Shown one piece after another: positions 8,794 through 18,243 of a stretch of DNA of 40,810 nucleotides (its first letter is position 1; every line of letters starts with the position of its first letter). The DNA is from Saccharothrix sp. ST-888. GTDB taxonomy: Bacteria > Actinomycetota > Actinomycetes > Streptomycetales > Streptomycetaceae. The translations under genes and the position numbers were made by a program. The stretch spans positions 1-40,810 of the forward strand of contig NZ_JYJF01000063.1 of assembly GCF_000955975.1 (NCBI RefSeq), read 5' to 3'. The notes below the pieces were generated by a model. That model saw only the letters and a list, made by a program, of their open reading frames with translations. It was not told the origin of the DNA and did not search any database.

Positions 8794-8801
8794 CACGCCG
8801 A

Positions 8802-8836
8802 CAGCCGGGCAGCACCCCTGCGGTGCTGCCCGGCTG
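8802..8836. terminator. Bidirectional terminator hairpin after pepN
   Basis: A perfect 15-base stem (CAGCCGGGCAGCACC and complement) with a 5-base loop lies between convergent pepN and ngcG. Confidence 0.85.
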
Positions 8837-8888
8837 CGTTGTCCCGACTGCGGTGTACCCACTCCGGCGGTCCGGCCGGGCTGAGCGC

Positions 8889-9839
8889 CTACTTGAGCGT
8901 GGCCGAGGTGAGTCCCGACTGCACCTGGCGCTGGAAGGACAGGTACACCACCAGCACCGGCAGCATCGCGATCGTCATACCGGCGAACAGCGCGGGTGCG
9001 TCGCTCTTGTAGCCCGACTGCAGGGCCAGGTTGACCAGGCCCTGGGCGAGCATCGAGTGGTCGGCCTCGCCCGCCGAGGTCGGCTGCATCAGGGTGACCG
9101 GCAGGATGTACTGGTTCCACTGGCCGAGCACGTTGAAGATGCCGACGCTGATCAGCCCCGGCTTGGCCAGCGGCACCATGACCTGGAAGAACGCCCGGGT
9201 GTGCGAGCAGCCGTCCAGCATCGCGGCCTCGTGGACGGCGGTCGGCAGGGTCCGGAAGAAGGAGTGCAGGAAGAACACGGTGAACGGCAGCGAGTACGCG
9301 ACGTACACCAGGATCAGGCCCAGGTAGCTGTTCAGCCCGAGCAGCGGGGAGATCTCGCCGAGGTTCCTGACCATGAAGAACAGCGGGACCAGCGCCAGGT
9401 AGACCGGGAACATCGCACCGGCCACGAAGAAGAAGTAGATCAGCCGGTTGCCCTTGAACTCGTACCGGGCGAGCACATAGGCGGCCATCGCGCCGAGCAG
9501 CATGGTCAGGGTGAGCGAACCGGCCAGCACGATCAGGGTGTTGGCGAAGAAGCCGCCGATGTGGCCCTTGGTCCAGGCGCTGCCGAAGGCCTTGAAGCTC
9601 CAGTGGCTCGGCCAGCTCCAGGCGCTGCCGTTGATCTGGGCGTCGGTCTTGAAGGAGCCGAGCACGACCCAGAGCAGCGGGAAGACGATCAGCACGGCCC
9701 AGAGGGCGAGGAAGCCGTGCGAGAAGACGTTCAGCACTCCCCCGCTGTCGGCGAAGCGCTCCGTCCGGCTGACGGGCCTGCTGCCCCCGGCCCGTTCGGG
9801 GGCCGTGACGGGGGCGGTCTTTTCGATGCTGGTACTCAT
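8889..9839 (-). CDS. ngcG: Sugar ABC transporter permease, NgcG-like (MalG type)
   Basis: 316 residues with six predicted membrane helices after a hydrophilic N-terminus. The permease coupling loop is visible as EAAMLDGCSHTRAFFQVMVPLAKPG (EAA motif), and the N-terminal FPLLWVVLGSFKTDAQI is typical of MalG-like inner-membrane subunits. It forms the membrane channel with the product of the upstream gene, 13 bases away, and receives substrate from the lipoprotein encoded at 10868-12274. No ATPase gene is present. In Streptomyces a shared ATPase (MsiK) is known to energise several such importers, which fits. The Ngc assignment rests on the solute-binding protein. Confidence 0.85.
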   Translation of the reverse strand: MSTSIEKTAPVTAPERAGGSRPVSRTERFADSGGVLNVFSHGFLALWAVLIVFPLLWVVLGSFKTDAQINGSAWSWPSHWSFKAFGSAWTKGHIGGFFANTLIVLAGSLTLTMLLGAMAAYVLARYEFKGNRLIYFFFVAGAMFPVYLALVPLFFMVRNLGEISPLLGLNSYLGLILVYVAYSLPFTVFFLHSFFRTLPTAVHEAAMLDGCSHTRAFFQVMVPLAKPGLISVGIFNVLGQWNQYILPVTLMQPTSAGEADHSMLAQGLVNLALQSGYKSDAPALFAGMTIAMLPVLVVYLSFQRQVQSGLTSATLK

Positions 9840-9852
9840 GCCGGGGCCCCGC

Positions 9853-10785
9853 TCAGTACTCGATCCGCTCGCGCCGGGTGACCCGCAGCGAGACGACGGA
9901 CAGGATGAGGGTGAAGAAGAAGATCACGACACCCATCGCGCAGGCGTAGCCGGCCTCGCCGAAGGCGAGGAAGTTGCGCATCAGATACGTGGACATCAGC
10001 TCGCTGTGGTGGTCCGGGCCGCCGCCGTAGGTGCGTCCCGGGGTCATGCTGGCGACCAGCGCGAAGGCGTCCATCGCCACGATCGCGAGGTAGACCCAGG
10101 CGGTCTGCACGGTCTCCCAGAGCAGCGGCAGGGTGATCCTGAAGAAGGTCTGTCCCCGCTTGGCGCCGTCCAGCAGGGCGGCCTCGTAGATGTCCTTGGG
10201 GATCGACTGCATAGCCGCGGAGAACAGCACCAGGTAGAAGCCGACGCCGCTCCAGACCAGCACCCCGAGGATGCACCAGAGCACCAGGTCGGGGTCGGAG
10301 AGCCAGGCCACCGGGTGCTGCGCGTCCGCCAGGCCGAGCTTGATCAGGATGCCGTTGGCCAGTCCGCTGCCGTCCGTGCGGTAGACCGCCTGCCAGAGCA
10401 CGGCGAGGATGGCGATCGAGAGCACCTGGGGGAAGAAGAACACCACCTTGTAGAGCCCGGCCCCGCGCACTCCCTGCACACCGCCCGTGCCGCCCCTGCC
10501 GCCGACGTTGAGCATGAAGGCGAAGAAGAGCGCGATCAGGATCGTCACGATCGGCAGGACGGCGAGCAGGAAGACGTTGTGCCACAGCGCGCCGAGGAAG
10601 ACGTCGTCACCGAGGAGCTTGCTGTAGTTGTCCAGCCCGACGAAGTTCATCTGCTGGCTCTGACCCGACCAGTCGGTCAGGGAGTACCCGAAGGTCTGCA
10701 GGTAGGGCCAGAGCACCAGGCCCACGTACAGCACGATCGGAAGAAAGAGGAACCCCACGATGAAGGGGTACTTGCCGTGACGCAT
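9853..10785 (-). CDS. ngcF: Sugar ABC transporter permease, NgcF-like (MalF type)
   Basis: About 310 residues with six predicted membrane helices. KYPFIVGFLFLPIVLYVGLVLWPYLQTF at the N-terminus and EAALLDGAKRGQTFFRITLPLLWET (the EAA loop contacting the ATPase) identify a MalF-type permease. ATG 10785 is preferred over GTG 10791 because AGGAG is then 8 rather than 2 bases upstream. It is the second gene of the ngcEFG operon, followed by ngcG with a 13-base gap. A stem-loop separates it from ngcE. Confidence 0.85.
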   Translation of the reverse strand: MRHGKYPFIVGFLFLPIVLYVGLVLWPYLQTFGYSLTDWSGQSQQMNFVGLDNYSKLLGDDVFLGALWHNVFLLAVLPIVTILIALFFAFMLNVGGRGGTGGVQGVRGAGLYKVVFFFPQVLSIAILAVLWQAVYRTDGSGLANGILIKLGLADAQHPVAWLSDPDLVLWCILGVLVWSGVGFYLVLFSAAMQSIPKDIYEAALLDGAKRGQTFFRITLPLLWETVQTAWVYLAIVAMDAFALVASMTPGRTYGGGPDHHSELMSTYLMRNFLAFGEAGYACAMGVVIFFFTLILSVVSLRVTRRERIEY

Positions 10786-10816
10786 CGCCACATCTCCTGT
10801 CCGTCAGACACGGGCA

Positions 10817-10848
10817 CGCCGGGGGCCGCCGGTGGCGGGCCCCTGGCG
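10817..10848 (-). other. Intercistronic stem-loop between ngcE and ngcF
   Basis: A GC-rich imperfect inverted repeat (outer CGCC/GGCG, inner GGGGCC-GCC paired with GGCGGGCCCC) lies in the 82-base gap. In binding-protein operons such structures often partly terminate or stabilise the upstream message, raising binding-protein levels. That role is inferred from position only. Confidence 0.45.
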
Positions 10849-10867
10849 CATCCGTCCGCTCCGCCGG

Positions 10868-12274
10868 TCAGGCGGTCTTGTTCTTGGTCGCCGACTCCTT
10901 GGCACGCTTGATCCACTCGTCCGGACCGATGCGCTTGGCCATCAGCTCACCCGAGGAGTTCTGCAGGTCCTCGTCGAACTTGCTGGCGGTGTTCGGGTAC
11001 TGGTAGTTGAAGGTGTTGGCGCCGGCGGCCTTCAGTGCCACCACGGTGGACTGGGTGCCGGGACGCAGCTTGACCTCCGGGCCGACCCCGTCCTTGAGGC
11101 AGGTCAGGCTGTTGGCGACCTCGGCGAACTTGCCGGAGGCCTCCTTGGTCAGCATCATCCGCAGGAACTCCAGGCCGCCGGCGACGTTCTTGGCCTGCCG
11201 CGGCACGATGAACGGCTCACCCGCGCCCGCACGGATCGCCTCGAACGGCAGCTTGTCACCGGGCAGCGACGGCATCGGCAGGAAGGTCATCCCGAAGTCG
11301 GCCGGGGTGGAGGGCAGTTGCTCGTTCTCCAGCCAGGACCCGGAGGGGATGAAGGCCGCCTTGTACTGGTTCCAGGCGGTCTGTGCCTCGATGTGGGTCA
11401 TGCCGTTGGTGCCGGGGAGCAGGAAGTCCTTGTCGACGACCTGGTAGAAGGAGTCGATGGCGGTCTTGACGGCCGGGTCGTCCCAGGCGGTCGGGTCGAG
11501 GGTGTCGATCCGCTTCATCAGGTCGAGACCGCCCTGCTTGGCGATCATGTCCAGCATGGCGACGTTGATGTAGTACGGGTACTTGCCCTGGTGGGCCAGC
11601 GGTGCGATGCCGGCGGCCTTGATCTGGCCGCAGAGCGTGATGAAGTCTGCCCAGGTCTTCGGTGCCGTCCAGCCGTGGTCCTTGAAGAGCTTGGCGGAGT
11701 ACCAGAGACCGAAGACGGTGTAGACGTAGGAGAGGTTGTACACCTTGCCCTTGATGGTGCCCGAGTCGATGGTGCCGGGCATCAGCACGTCCTTGACCTT
11801 CTTGGACGGGTCGTCGAGGTAGGGGGCGTCCAGCAGCGGCTGAAGGTCGGTCAGCTGGTTGGAGTCGACCAGCACGTCCAGCTTGATCTGCTTGTTGCCG
11901 GAGTCGTCGATGACGTCCGGCGGGCTGCCCGCGTTGAAGCGGGGCTGGAGCTTGCCGGTGACGTCCTTGTCGGCCTGCTGGTTGATCTTCGCGTCGGGAT
12001 AGGTCTTGGCGTAGATGGCCGCGAACGCCTTGAGGTACTCGCTGCCGAAGCCACCGTCGAAGATGAAGGCCTCCAGGGCCGCCTTGCCGTCCACGCCGAA
12101 CGGGTTCTTGGCGTCGGCCAGGTTGTAACCGCCGCTCTTCGCGCCCTTGGTGTCACTGCCACCGGTGCCGCCGGCGCAGGCGGCGAGCAGCGGGCTCCCG
12201 GCGGCCGCGAGCACGGCGATACCGGCGGCGCGCTTGAAGATGTCACGGCGGTTGTACTCGGTTGCAGAGCCCAT
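10868..12274 (-). CDS. ngcE: N-acetylglucosamine/diacetylchitobiose-binding lipoprotein, NgcE-like
   Basis: 468 residues. The N-terminus has a twin-arginine motif (NRRDIFKRAA), a hydrophobic stretch and a lipobox ending LLAAC at about residue 32, so it is predicted to be a Tat-exported lipoprotein. The mature part is a family-1 extracellular solute-binding protein. Its sequence (for example NQQADKDVTGKLQPRFNAGSPPDV, and GWTAPKTWADFITLCGQIKAAGIAPLAHQG) resembles the NgcE group as I remember it, which binds N-acetylglucosamine and chitobiose. It heads the operon ngcE-ngcF-ngcG. Chitin-derived sugar uptake is normally under the GntR regulator DasR, and a dre-like site lies 121-136 bases upstream. 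Another sugar specificity cannot be excluded. Confidence 0.85.
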   Translation of the reverse strand: MGSATEYNRRDIFKRAAGIAVLAAAGSPLLAACAGGTGGSDTKGAKSGGYNLADAKNPFGVDGKAALEAFIFDGGFGSEYLKAFAAIYAKTYPDAKINQQADKDVTGKLQPRFNAGSPPDVIDDSGNKQIKLDVLVDSNQLTDLQPLLDAPYLDDPSKKVKDVLMPGTIDSGTIKGKVYNLSYVYTVFGLWYSAKLFKDHGWTAPKTWADFITLCGQIKAAGIAPLAHQGKYPYYINVAMLDMIAKQGGLDLMKRIDTLDPTAWDDPAVKTAIDSFYQVVDKDFLLPGTNGMTHIEAQTAWNQYKAAFIPSGSWLENEQLPSTPADFGMTFLPMPSLPGDKLPFEAIRAGAGEPFIVPRQAKNVAGGLEFLRMMLTKEASGKFAEVANSLTCLKDGVGPEVKLRPGTQSTVVALKAAGANTFNYQYPNTASKFDEDLQNSSGELMAKRIGPDEWIKRAKESATKNKTA

Positions 12275-12300
12275 GAGTGCCCTAACCCCTCGTGTCCAGA

Positions 12301-12330
12301 AGATGCGGTCAGGTTATGACGGATCGTCAA
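12301..12330 (-). promoter_or_regulatory. Possible proximal ngcE promoter
   Basis: On the minus strand TTGACG (complement of 12325-12330) lies 18 bases before GCATCT (12301-12306). The -35 is a good match and the -10 a weak one. It would give a leader of about 20 bases for ngcE. Confidence 0.3.
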
Positions 12331-12394
12331 TTCCCGCTGTCGGGGCGCGCCCAGCGGCGAAAGTGCCGGTCAGGGGCGGTTTGCTTCGATGCGA

Positions 12395-12426
12395 AAAGGT
12401 ATAGTCCACTGTTCATCTGGCGGCAA
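12395..12426 (-). promoter_or_regulatory. DasR-like (dre) site overlapping a candidate ngcE promoter
   Basis: AAAGGTATAGTCCACT (12395-12410) matches the DasR element ACTGGTCTAGACCACT at 12 of 16 positions. On the minus strand the same bases contain TATACC (12398-12403), which stands 17 bases after TTGCCG (12421-12426). The dre would therefore cover the -10 of a sigma-70-like promoter, a classic repression geometry. The transcript leader would be about 115 bases. Confidence 0.6.
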
Positions 12427-12647
12427 TAGTCCGACCGTCCGATGCGACCCCCTGACGACCAAAGCGTTGTCGGCGGTGCAGCATGTGCAATTCGCAGGGA
12501 GCCTGCACATTTGCACCGACACCCCGCCGACACCGGAGAAGGTAGCGCGTTCGTGCGCGTTTGAACATAGAAACGCGCAGCTTTGAGCAGCACTGCATCA
12601 AAAGCACCGCATCGAACCGTGATCGGATGGCGCCTCCGGAAAGCACA
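12427..12647. other. Intergenic stretch between ngcEFG promoter and acnA terminator
   Basis: About 220 bases without a credible gene and with visibly lower GC than its surroundings. It contains loosely repeated TGCAA/TGCAC words (around 12485-12520). Short frames on both strands lack ribosome sites and coding bias. It could hold further upstream control sequence for ngcEFG or a small RNA, but I see no direct support. Confidence 0.3.
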
Positions 12648-12687
12648 AGAGGCCGGTACCCACTCCGAGGAGTGAGTACCGGCCTCT
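12648..12687 (-). terminator. acnA terminator hairpin
   Basis: A 19-base stem beginning AGAGGCCGGTACCCACTCC with one mismatch and a 2-base loop lies 16 bases after the acnA stop codon. Confidence 0.85.
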
Positions 12688-12703
12688 GCCGGATCTACTG
12701 GGT

Positions 12704-15349
<2,646 letters not shown>

Positions 15350-15417
15350 GACTGACTCCTTCTAGGTGCTTCGTGTGTGCGTGGGGCTGGGCCCCTCCCG
15401 CCCACCCGGCGATGAGG

Positions 15418-15436
15418 TAAGGTAAGCCTTAGCTAA
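15418..15436 (-). promoter_or_regulatory. Iron-box-like (DmdR/IdeR/DtxR) element upstream of acnA
   Basis: Read on the minus strand, TTAGCTAAGGCTTACCTTA matches the 19-base iron box TTAGGTTAGGCTAACCTAA at 15 of 19 positions. It lies 69-87 bases upstream of the acnA start, where it could overlap the promoter or leader. DmdR1 is the Streptomyces iron repressor known to bind such boxes. Confidence 0.6.
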
Positions 15437-15476
15437 CTCACCGTCGCGAGCATGGGCGCCTGCGCCTCTCGGCAAG

Positions 15477-15494
15477 TATCTTGACGTCAAGATA
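15477..15494. promoter_or_regulatory. Perfect 18-bp palindrome upstream of acnA (site 1)
   Basis: TATCTTGACGTCAAGATA is a perfect palindrome. It and site 2 are followed by the shared words GATAGACCCTAGTGC and GATAAACCATAGTGC, so the whole is a duplicated unit of about 29 bases with a 34-base repeat distance. The size and symmetry fit MarR-family operators, and TamR of Streptomyces coelicolor is a known MarR/UrtR regulator of aconitase. Confidence 0.7.
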
Positions 15495-15509
15495 GACCCT
15501 AGTGCGGAG

Positions 15510-15529
15510 TTATCTCGATGTCGAGATAA
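15510..15529. promoter_or_regulatory. Perfect 20-bp palindrome upstream of acnA (site 2)
   Basis: TTATCTCGATGTCGAGATAA has perfect 9-base arms around TG and is the sister of site 1, centred 34 bases away, about three helical turns. It also faces the region upstream of the PIN-domain gene, but that start is 350 bases away. Confidence 0.7.
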
Positions 15530-15539
15530 ACCATAGTGC

Positions 15540-15879
15540 ATGGGCGCGTGAGTCCGACGTTCAGGCATGCCCTTGAGTGCGATCTGACGACACCGCCGCG
15601 GCATGTCTCCAAAACTTCCCTCACCGCCCCCGTCACGCAAGTCCTGGGAGCGTGCTCCGACGCACCGGCGGCGGCGGAAGATCCTGGGGTTCGGACGTAC
15701 CGGGCGCAGGCCGAAGCGGCCGGGCGGCCGACGGGACCGGGACGCGGGTATGGGTACTGCTGGAGGGTACGGGTACCGCCCGCGGGTGCGGTCGCGGGTC
15801 CGGCTACGGTGAGCCGCGTCGGTCGATCACCGCCGGCAGCCACCGTCAGTACCGCCACCACCGCCCAGGGAGCCCGCCC
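15540..15879. other. Intergenic region with G-quadruplex-like tract
   Basis: About 340 bases between the acnA control region and the PIN gene without a credible coding frame. In particular I find no VapB-like antitoxin. At 15746-15773 four GGG runs lie close together on the plus strand (loops of 3, 10 and 3 bases), a potential G-quadruplex. Otherwise it is GC-rich sequence with GGGTA-like words and no clear promoter. Confidence 0.4.
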
Positions 15880-16284
15880 GTGATTGTTGTCGATGCCTCC
15901 GCACTGGTGCTGGCCCTGGCCGACGAGGGCGCGCGAGGCCAGGCGGCGCGGGCCGAACTCGCGGCGGACGGCGAATGGGCCGCCCCAGAGCACGTGGTGA
16001 TCGAGGTCATGCAGTCCCTGCGAGGGCTGTACCTCGCCCGCGAACTCGACGCGGGACGGGTGGCCGAACTGGCCGCCGAGCTGCCCGGCCTGGCGATCCA
16101 CAAGGTGGAGGTCGCTCCCCTGCTCGGGCGGATCTGGGAACTGAAGGACAACCTGACGCCGGACGACGCCGCCTACGTGGCGGTGGCGGAGCAGCTGGGG
16201 GTCCCGCTGGTGACGGCCGACCTGCGGCTGATGCGGGCCAGCGGGCCGCGCTGCGAGATCCGCGGCATCGCCCCGGCGCGCTGA
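15880..16284 (+). CDS. PIN-domain ribonuclease, VapC-like, without adjacent antitoxin
   Basis: 134 residues, the typical size of VapC toxins. The acidic PIN quartet is visible: Asp5 (VIVVDASALV), Glu42 (HVVIEVMQSL), Asp95/Asp96 (LTPDDAAYVAVAEQLG) and Asp114 (PLVTADLRLM). PIN domains cut single-stranded RNA with Mg2+; VapC toxins target tRNA or rRNA. The start is GTG 15880 with GGGAG about 8 bases upstream. No ribbon-helix-helix or AbrB-type antitoxin gene is seen on either side, so it may be a solitary or captured copy, or have a housekeeping RNA-processing role. Confidence 0.85.
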   Translation: MIVVDASALVLALADEGARGQAARAELAADGEWAAPEHVVIEVMQSLRGLYLARELDAGRVAELAAELPGLAIHKVEVAPLLGRIWELKDNLTPDDAAYVAVAEQLGVPLVTADLRLMRASGPRCEIRGIAPAR

Positions 16285-16320
16285 CCCCGAGCGGTCGCGC
16301 GGGCAGGCACCCGGTCGACC

Positions 16321-16372
16321 GCGTGCTGCCCGGGGCTTGTGCGGCACTCGGGGCTTGCGTGCTGCCCGGGGC
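16321..16372. repeat. Direct repeat GCGTGCTGCCCGGGGC
   Basis: The 16-base word occurs at 16321-16336 and 16357-16372 (36-base period) in the 253-base gap between the PIN and SOD-like genes. No function is suggested. The rest of the gap shows no other clear element apart from GGAGG before the next start. Confidence 0.55.
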
Positions 16373-16537
16373 CATCGGGGTCCACGGAGGCATGCCGGGG
16401 AGGCCCCGCCGAACGGGCCGCTCGTACGGGTGACCCTGCGGCACGGCGGCGCGCCGAGGTCCGGCCCGGGCCGCGACCGTGGTCGATGTCCGTCGCCACG
16501 GTCTCAGCCGTGCCCCACCAGGAGGTCCGACCGCACC

Positions 16538-17068
16538 ATGCCCGCCCTGCTCGCCGCTTCCCTGGTCCCGCTCGCCCTGCTGCGCTCGGTCCTGCCGCCC
16601 GCCACGGTGGTGGACGCCGACTTCGACCCGGCCACCGCCTTCGTACCGCCGACGGCGATCAGCCACGCGCCGGACCTCGTCCCGTACGGCGCGCACGTCC
16701 ACGTCACGGTGGTGCGCGCGCCGGACGGGACCACGGTGCGCGTGGAGCTGTCCGGGGTCGCGGCAGCGCACGAGTTCCCGGCCCATGTCCACACCGGACC
16801 GTGCGGGGCCGACCCGGCGCTCTCCGGTCCGCACTACCAGCACCGGGTGGATCCGGTGCAGCCGTCCACCGACCTGGTCTACGCCAACGACCGCAACGAG
16901 GTGCGGATGACGGTCCGCACCGACCGGTCGGGCAGCGGCTCGGCGAGCGCCACCGTCGGCTGGGCCTTCCGGGTGGGCGAGGCGAAGTCGATCGTCCTCC
17001 ACGCGGGCACCCCGGCCGGCCCGCACACCGCGAGCGACCGGGCGGCCTGCGTGAACGTCGGCTTCTGA
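16538..17068 (+). CDS. Secreted Cu/Zn superoxide dismutase-like protein
   Basis: 176 residues. The hydrophobic N-terminus (MPALLAASLVPLALLRSVLP) looks like a signal peptide. The mature part resembles the SodC fold: HEFPAHVHTGPC (His83, His85, Cys89) corresponds to the copper HxH and disulfide Cys, GPHYQH (His99, His102) to the bridging/zinc region, SIVLHAG (His155) to the last copper ligand, and DRAACVNVGF (Cys171) to the second disulfide Cys. The zinc-binding Asp is not obvious, so enzymatic dismutase activity is uncertain; a copper-binding role is also possible. ATG 16538 is preceded by GGAGG at 12 bases. It converges on argF with a 16-base gap. Confidence 0.7.
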   Translation: MPALLAASLVPLALLRSVLPPATVVDADFDPATAFVPPTAISHAPDLVPYGAHVHVTVVRAPDGTTVRVELSGVAAAHEFPAHVHTGPCGADPALSGPHYQHRVDPVQPSTDLVYANDRNEVRMTVRTDRSGSGSASATVGWAFRVGEAKSIVLHAGTPAGPHTASDRAACVNVGF

Positions 17069-17084
17069 CGGACCGAGGGGTAGG

Positions 17085-18086
17085 TCAGGACCCCAGGGTG
17101 GCGACCAGGACGGCCTTGATGGTGTGCAGCCGGTTCTCCGCCTGGTCGAAGACGATGGAGTACTGGGACTCGAACACCTCGTCGGTCACCTCCAGCTCGG
17201 ACATCCCGGTGGCCTCGTGCATCTGCCGCCCGACCTCCGTACCCAGGTCGTGGAAGGCCGGGAGGCAGTGCAGGAACTTCACGGCCGGGTTGCCGGTCGC
17301 CCGGATCGTCTCCATCGAGACCTGGTAGGGCTTCAGCAGCGCGATCCGCTCGGCCCAGACCTCCTTGGGCTCGCCCATCGAGACCCACACATCGGTGTAG
17401 AGGAAGTCGGCGCCGGCCACCCCGGCCGCGACGTCCTCCGTCAGGGTGATCCGGGCGCCGGTGGACTCGGCGAGCGCCCGGGCGACCTTCTGCACCTCCT
17501 CGGCGGGCCAGAGCTGCCGGGGAGCGACGATCCGGATGTCCATCCCCAGCAGGGCACCGGTGACCAGCAGTGAGTTGCCCATGTTGGAGCGCGCGTCACC
17601 GAGGTAGACCAGGGCGACCTCCTCCAGCGGCTTGGCCGTGTGCTCCTGGACGGTCAGCACGTCCGCCAGCATCTGCGTGGGGTGCCACTCGTCGGTGAGC
17701 CCGTTCCACACCGGGACGCCCGCGTACTCGGCCAGCTCCTCGACGACCTCCTGGCCGTGGCCCCGGTACTCGATACCGTCGAACATCCGGCCGAGCACCC
17801 GGGCGGTGTCCCTGATCGACTCCTTGTGGCCGATCTGCGAGCCCGACGGGTCGAGGTAGGTGGTGCTGGCGCCCTGGTCGTGGGCGGCCACCTCGAAGGC
17901 GCAGCGGGTGCGGGTCGAGGTCTTCTCGAAGATCAGCGCGATGTTCTTGCCGCGCAGCCGCTGCTGCTCCGTCCCCGCGTACTTGGCGGCCTTGAGCTGC
18001 GCAGAGAGGTCGAGCAGGAAGCGGAACTCCTTCGGGGAGAAGTCGAGCTCCTTGAGGAAGTGCCGGTTCCGGAGGTTGAAGGCCAT
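17085..18086 (-). CDS. argF: Ornithine carbamoyltransferase
   Basis: 333 residues, the length of the ArgF/ArcB group that includes the E. coli enzyme. It has the carbamoyl-phosphate motif STRTR in EKTSTRTRCAFEVAA, the GHKES segment, and the ornithine-site HCLPAFHDLG. It converts ornithine and carbamoyl phosphate to citrulline, either in arginine synthesis or, for ArcB, in the reverse deiminase direction. No other arg or arc genes are adjacent. ATG 18086 has AGGAG 6 bases upstream. An ARG-box-like sequence just upstream argues for ArgR control and therefore for a biosynthetic role, but the length class leaves arcB possible. Confidence 0.93.
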   Translation of the reverse strand: MAFNLRNRHFLKELDFSPKEFRFLLDLSAQLKAAKYAGTEQQRLRGKNIALIFEKTSTRTRCAFEVAAHDQGASTTYLDPSGSQIGHKESIRDTARVLGRMFDGIEYRGHGQEVVEELAEYAGVPVWNGLTDEWHPTQMLADVLTVQEHTAKPLEEVALVYLGDARSNMGNSLLVTGALLGMDIRIVAPRQLWPAEEVQKVARALAESTGARITLTEDVAAGVAGADFLYTDVWVSMGEPKEVWAERIALLKPYQVSMETIRATGNPAVKFLHCLPAFHDLGTEVGRQMHEATGMSELEVTDEVFESQYSIVFDQAENRLHTIKAVLVATLGS

Positions 18087-18123
18087 GCCGGGCTCCTGAA
18101 GTGACGGGGACACTGAGACGGGA

Positions 18124-18155
18124 AGTGTATACGACACCATGAATTTCTATGCAGG
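18124..18155 (-). promoter_or_regulatory. ARG-box-like site and -10 of argF
   Basis: CATGAATTTCTATGCAGG (18138-18155) matches the AhrC/ArgR-type box CATGAATAAAAATKCAAK at 13 of 18 positions. On the minus strand TACACT (complement of 18124-18129) can serve as a -10, with a leader of about 30 bases. The box would cover the -35 region, as expected for arginine-dependent repression. Confidence 0.55.
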
Positions 18156-18174
18156 AAGGTAGAAGGCCCGCCTT

Positions 18175-18212
18175 CCTGGCCGCCCCCGCCCGGACGGGCG
18201 GGGGCGGCCAGG
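18175..18212 (-). terminator. Terminator of the hen1-pnkp operon
   Basis: A perfect 17-base stem, CCTGGCCGCCCCCGCCC and complement, with a GGAC loop lies 31 bases past the pnkp stop and upstream of the argF control region. Confidence 0.85.
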
Positions 18213-18243
18213 CGGGGGGTCGGCTGACCGGGCTGCCCAGACG

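Noticed and set aside
6052..9120. Open minus-strand frame of more than 1000 codons opposite pepN
   Set aside because: It mirrors the pepN codon frame in high-GC DNA, has a Gly/Arg/Val-biased composition and no recognisable domain; pepN is certain.
15540..15879. VapB antitoxin gene before the PIN gene
   Set aside because: Short frames exist but none has ribbon-helix-helix or AbrB features or a ribosome site.
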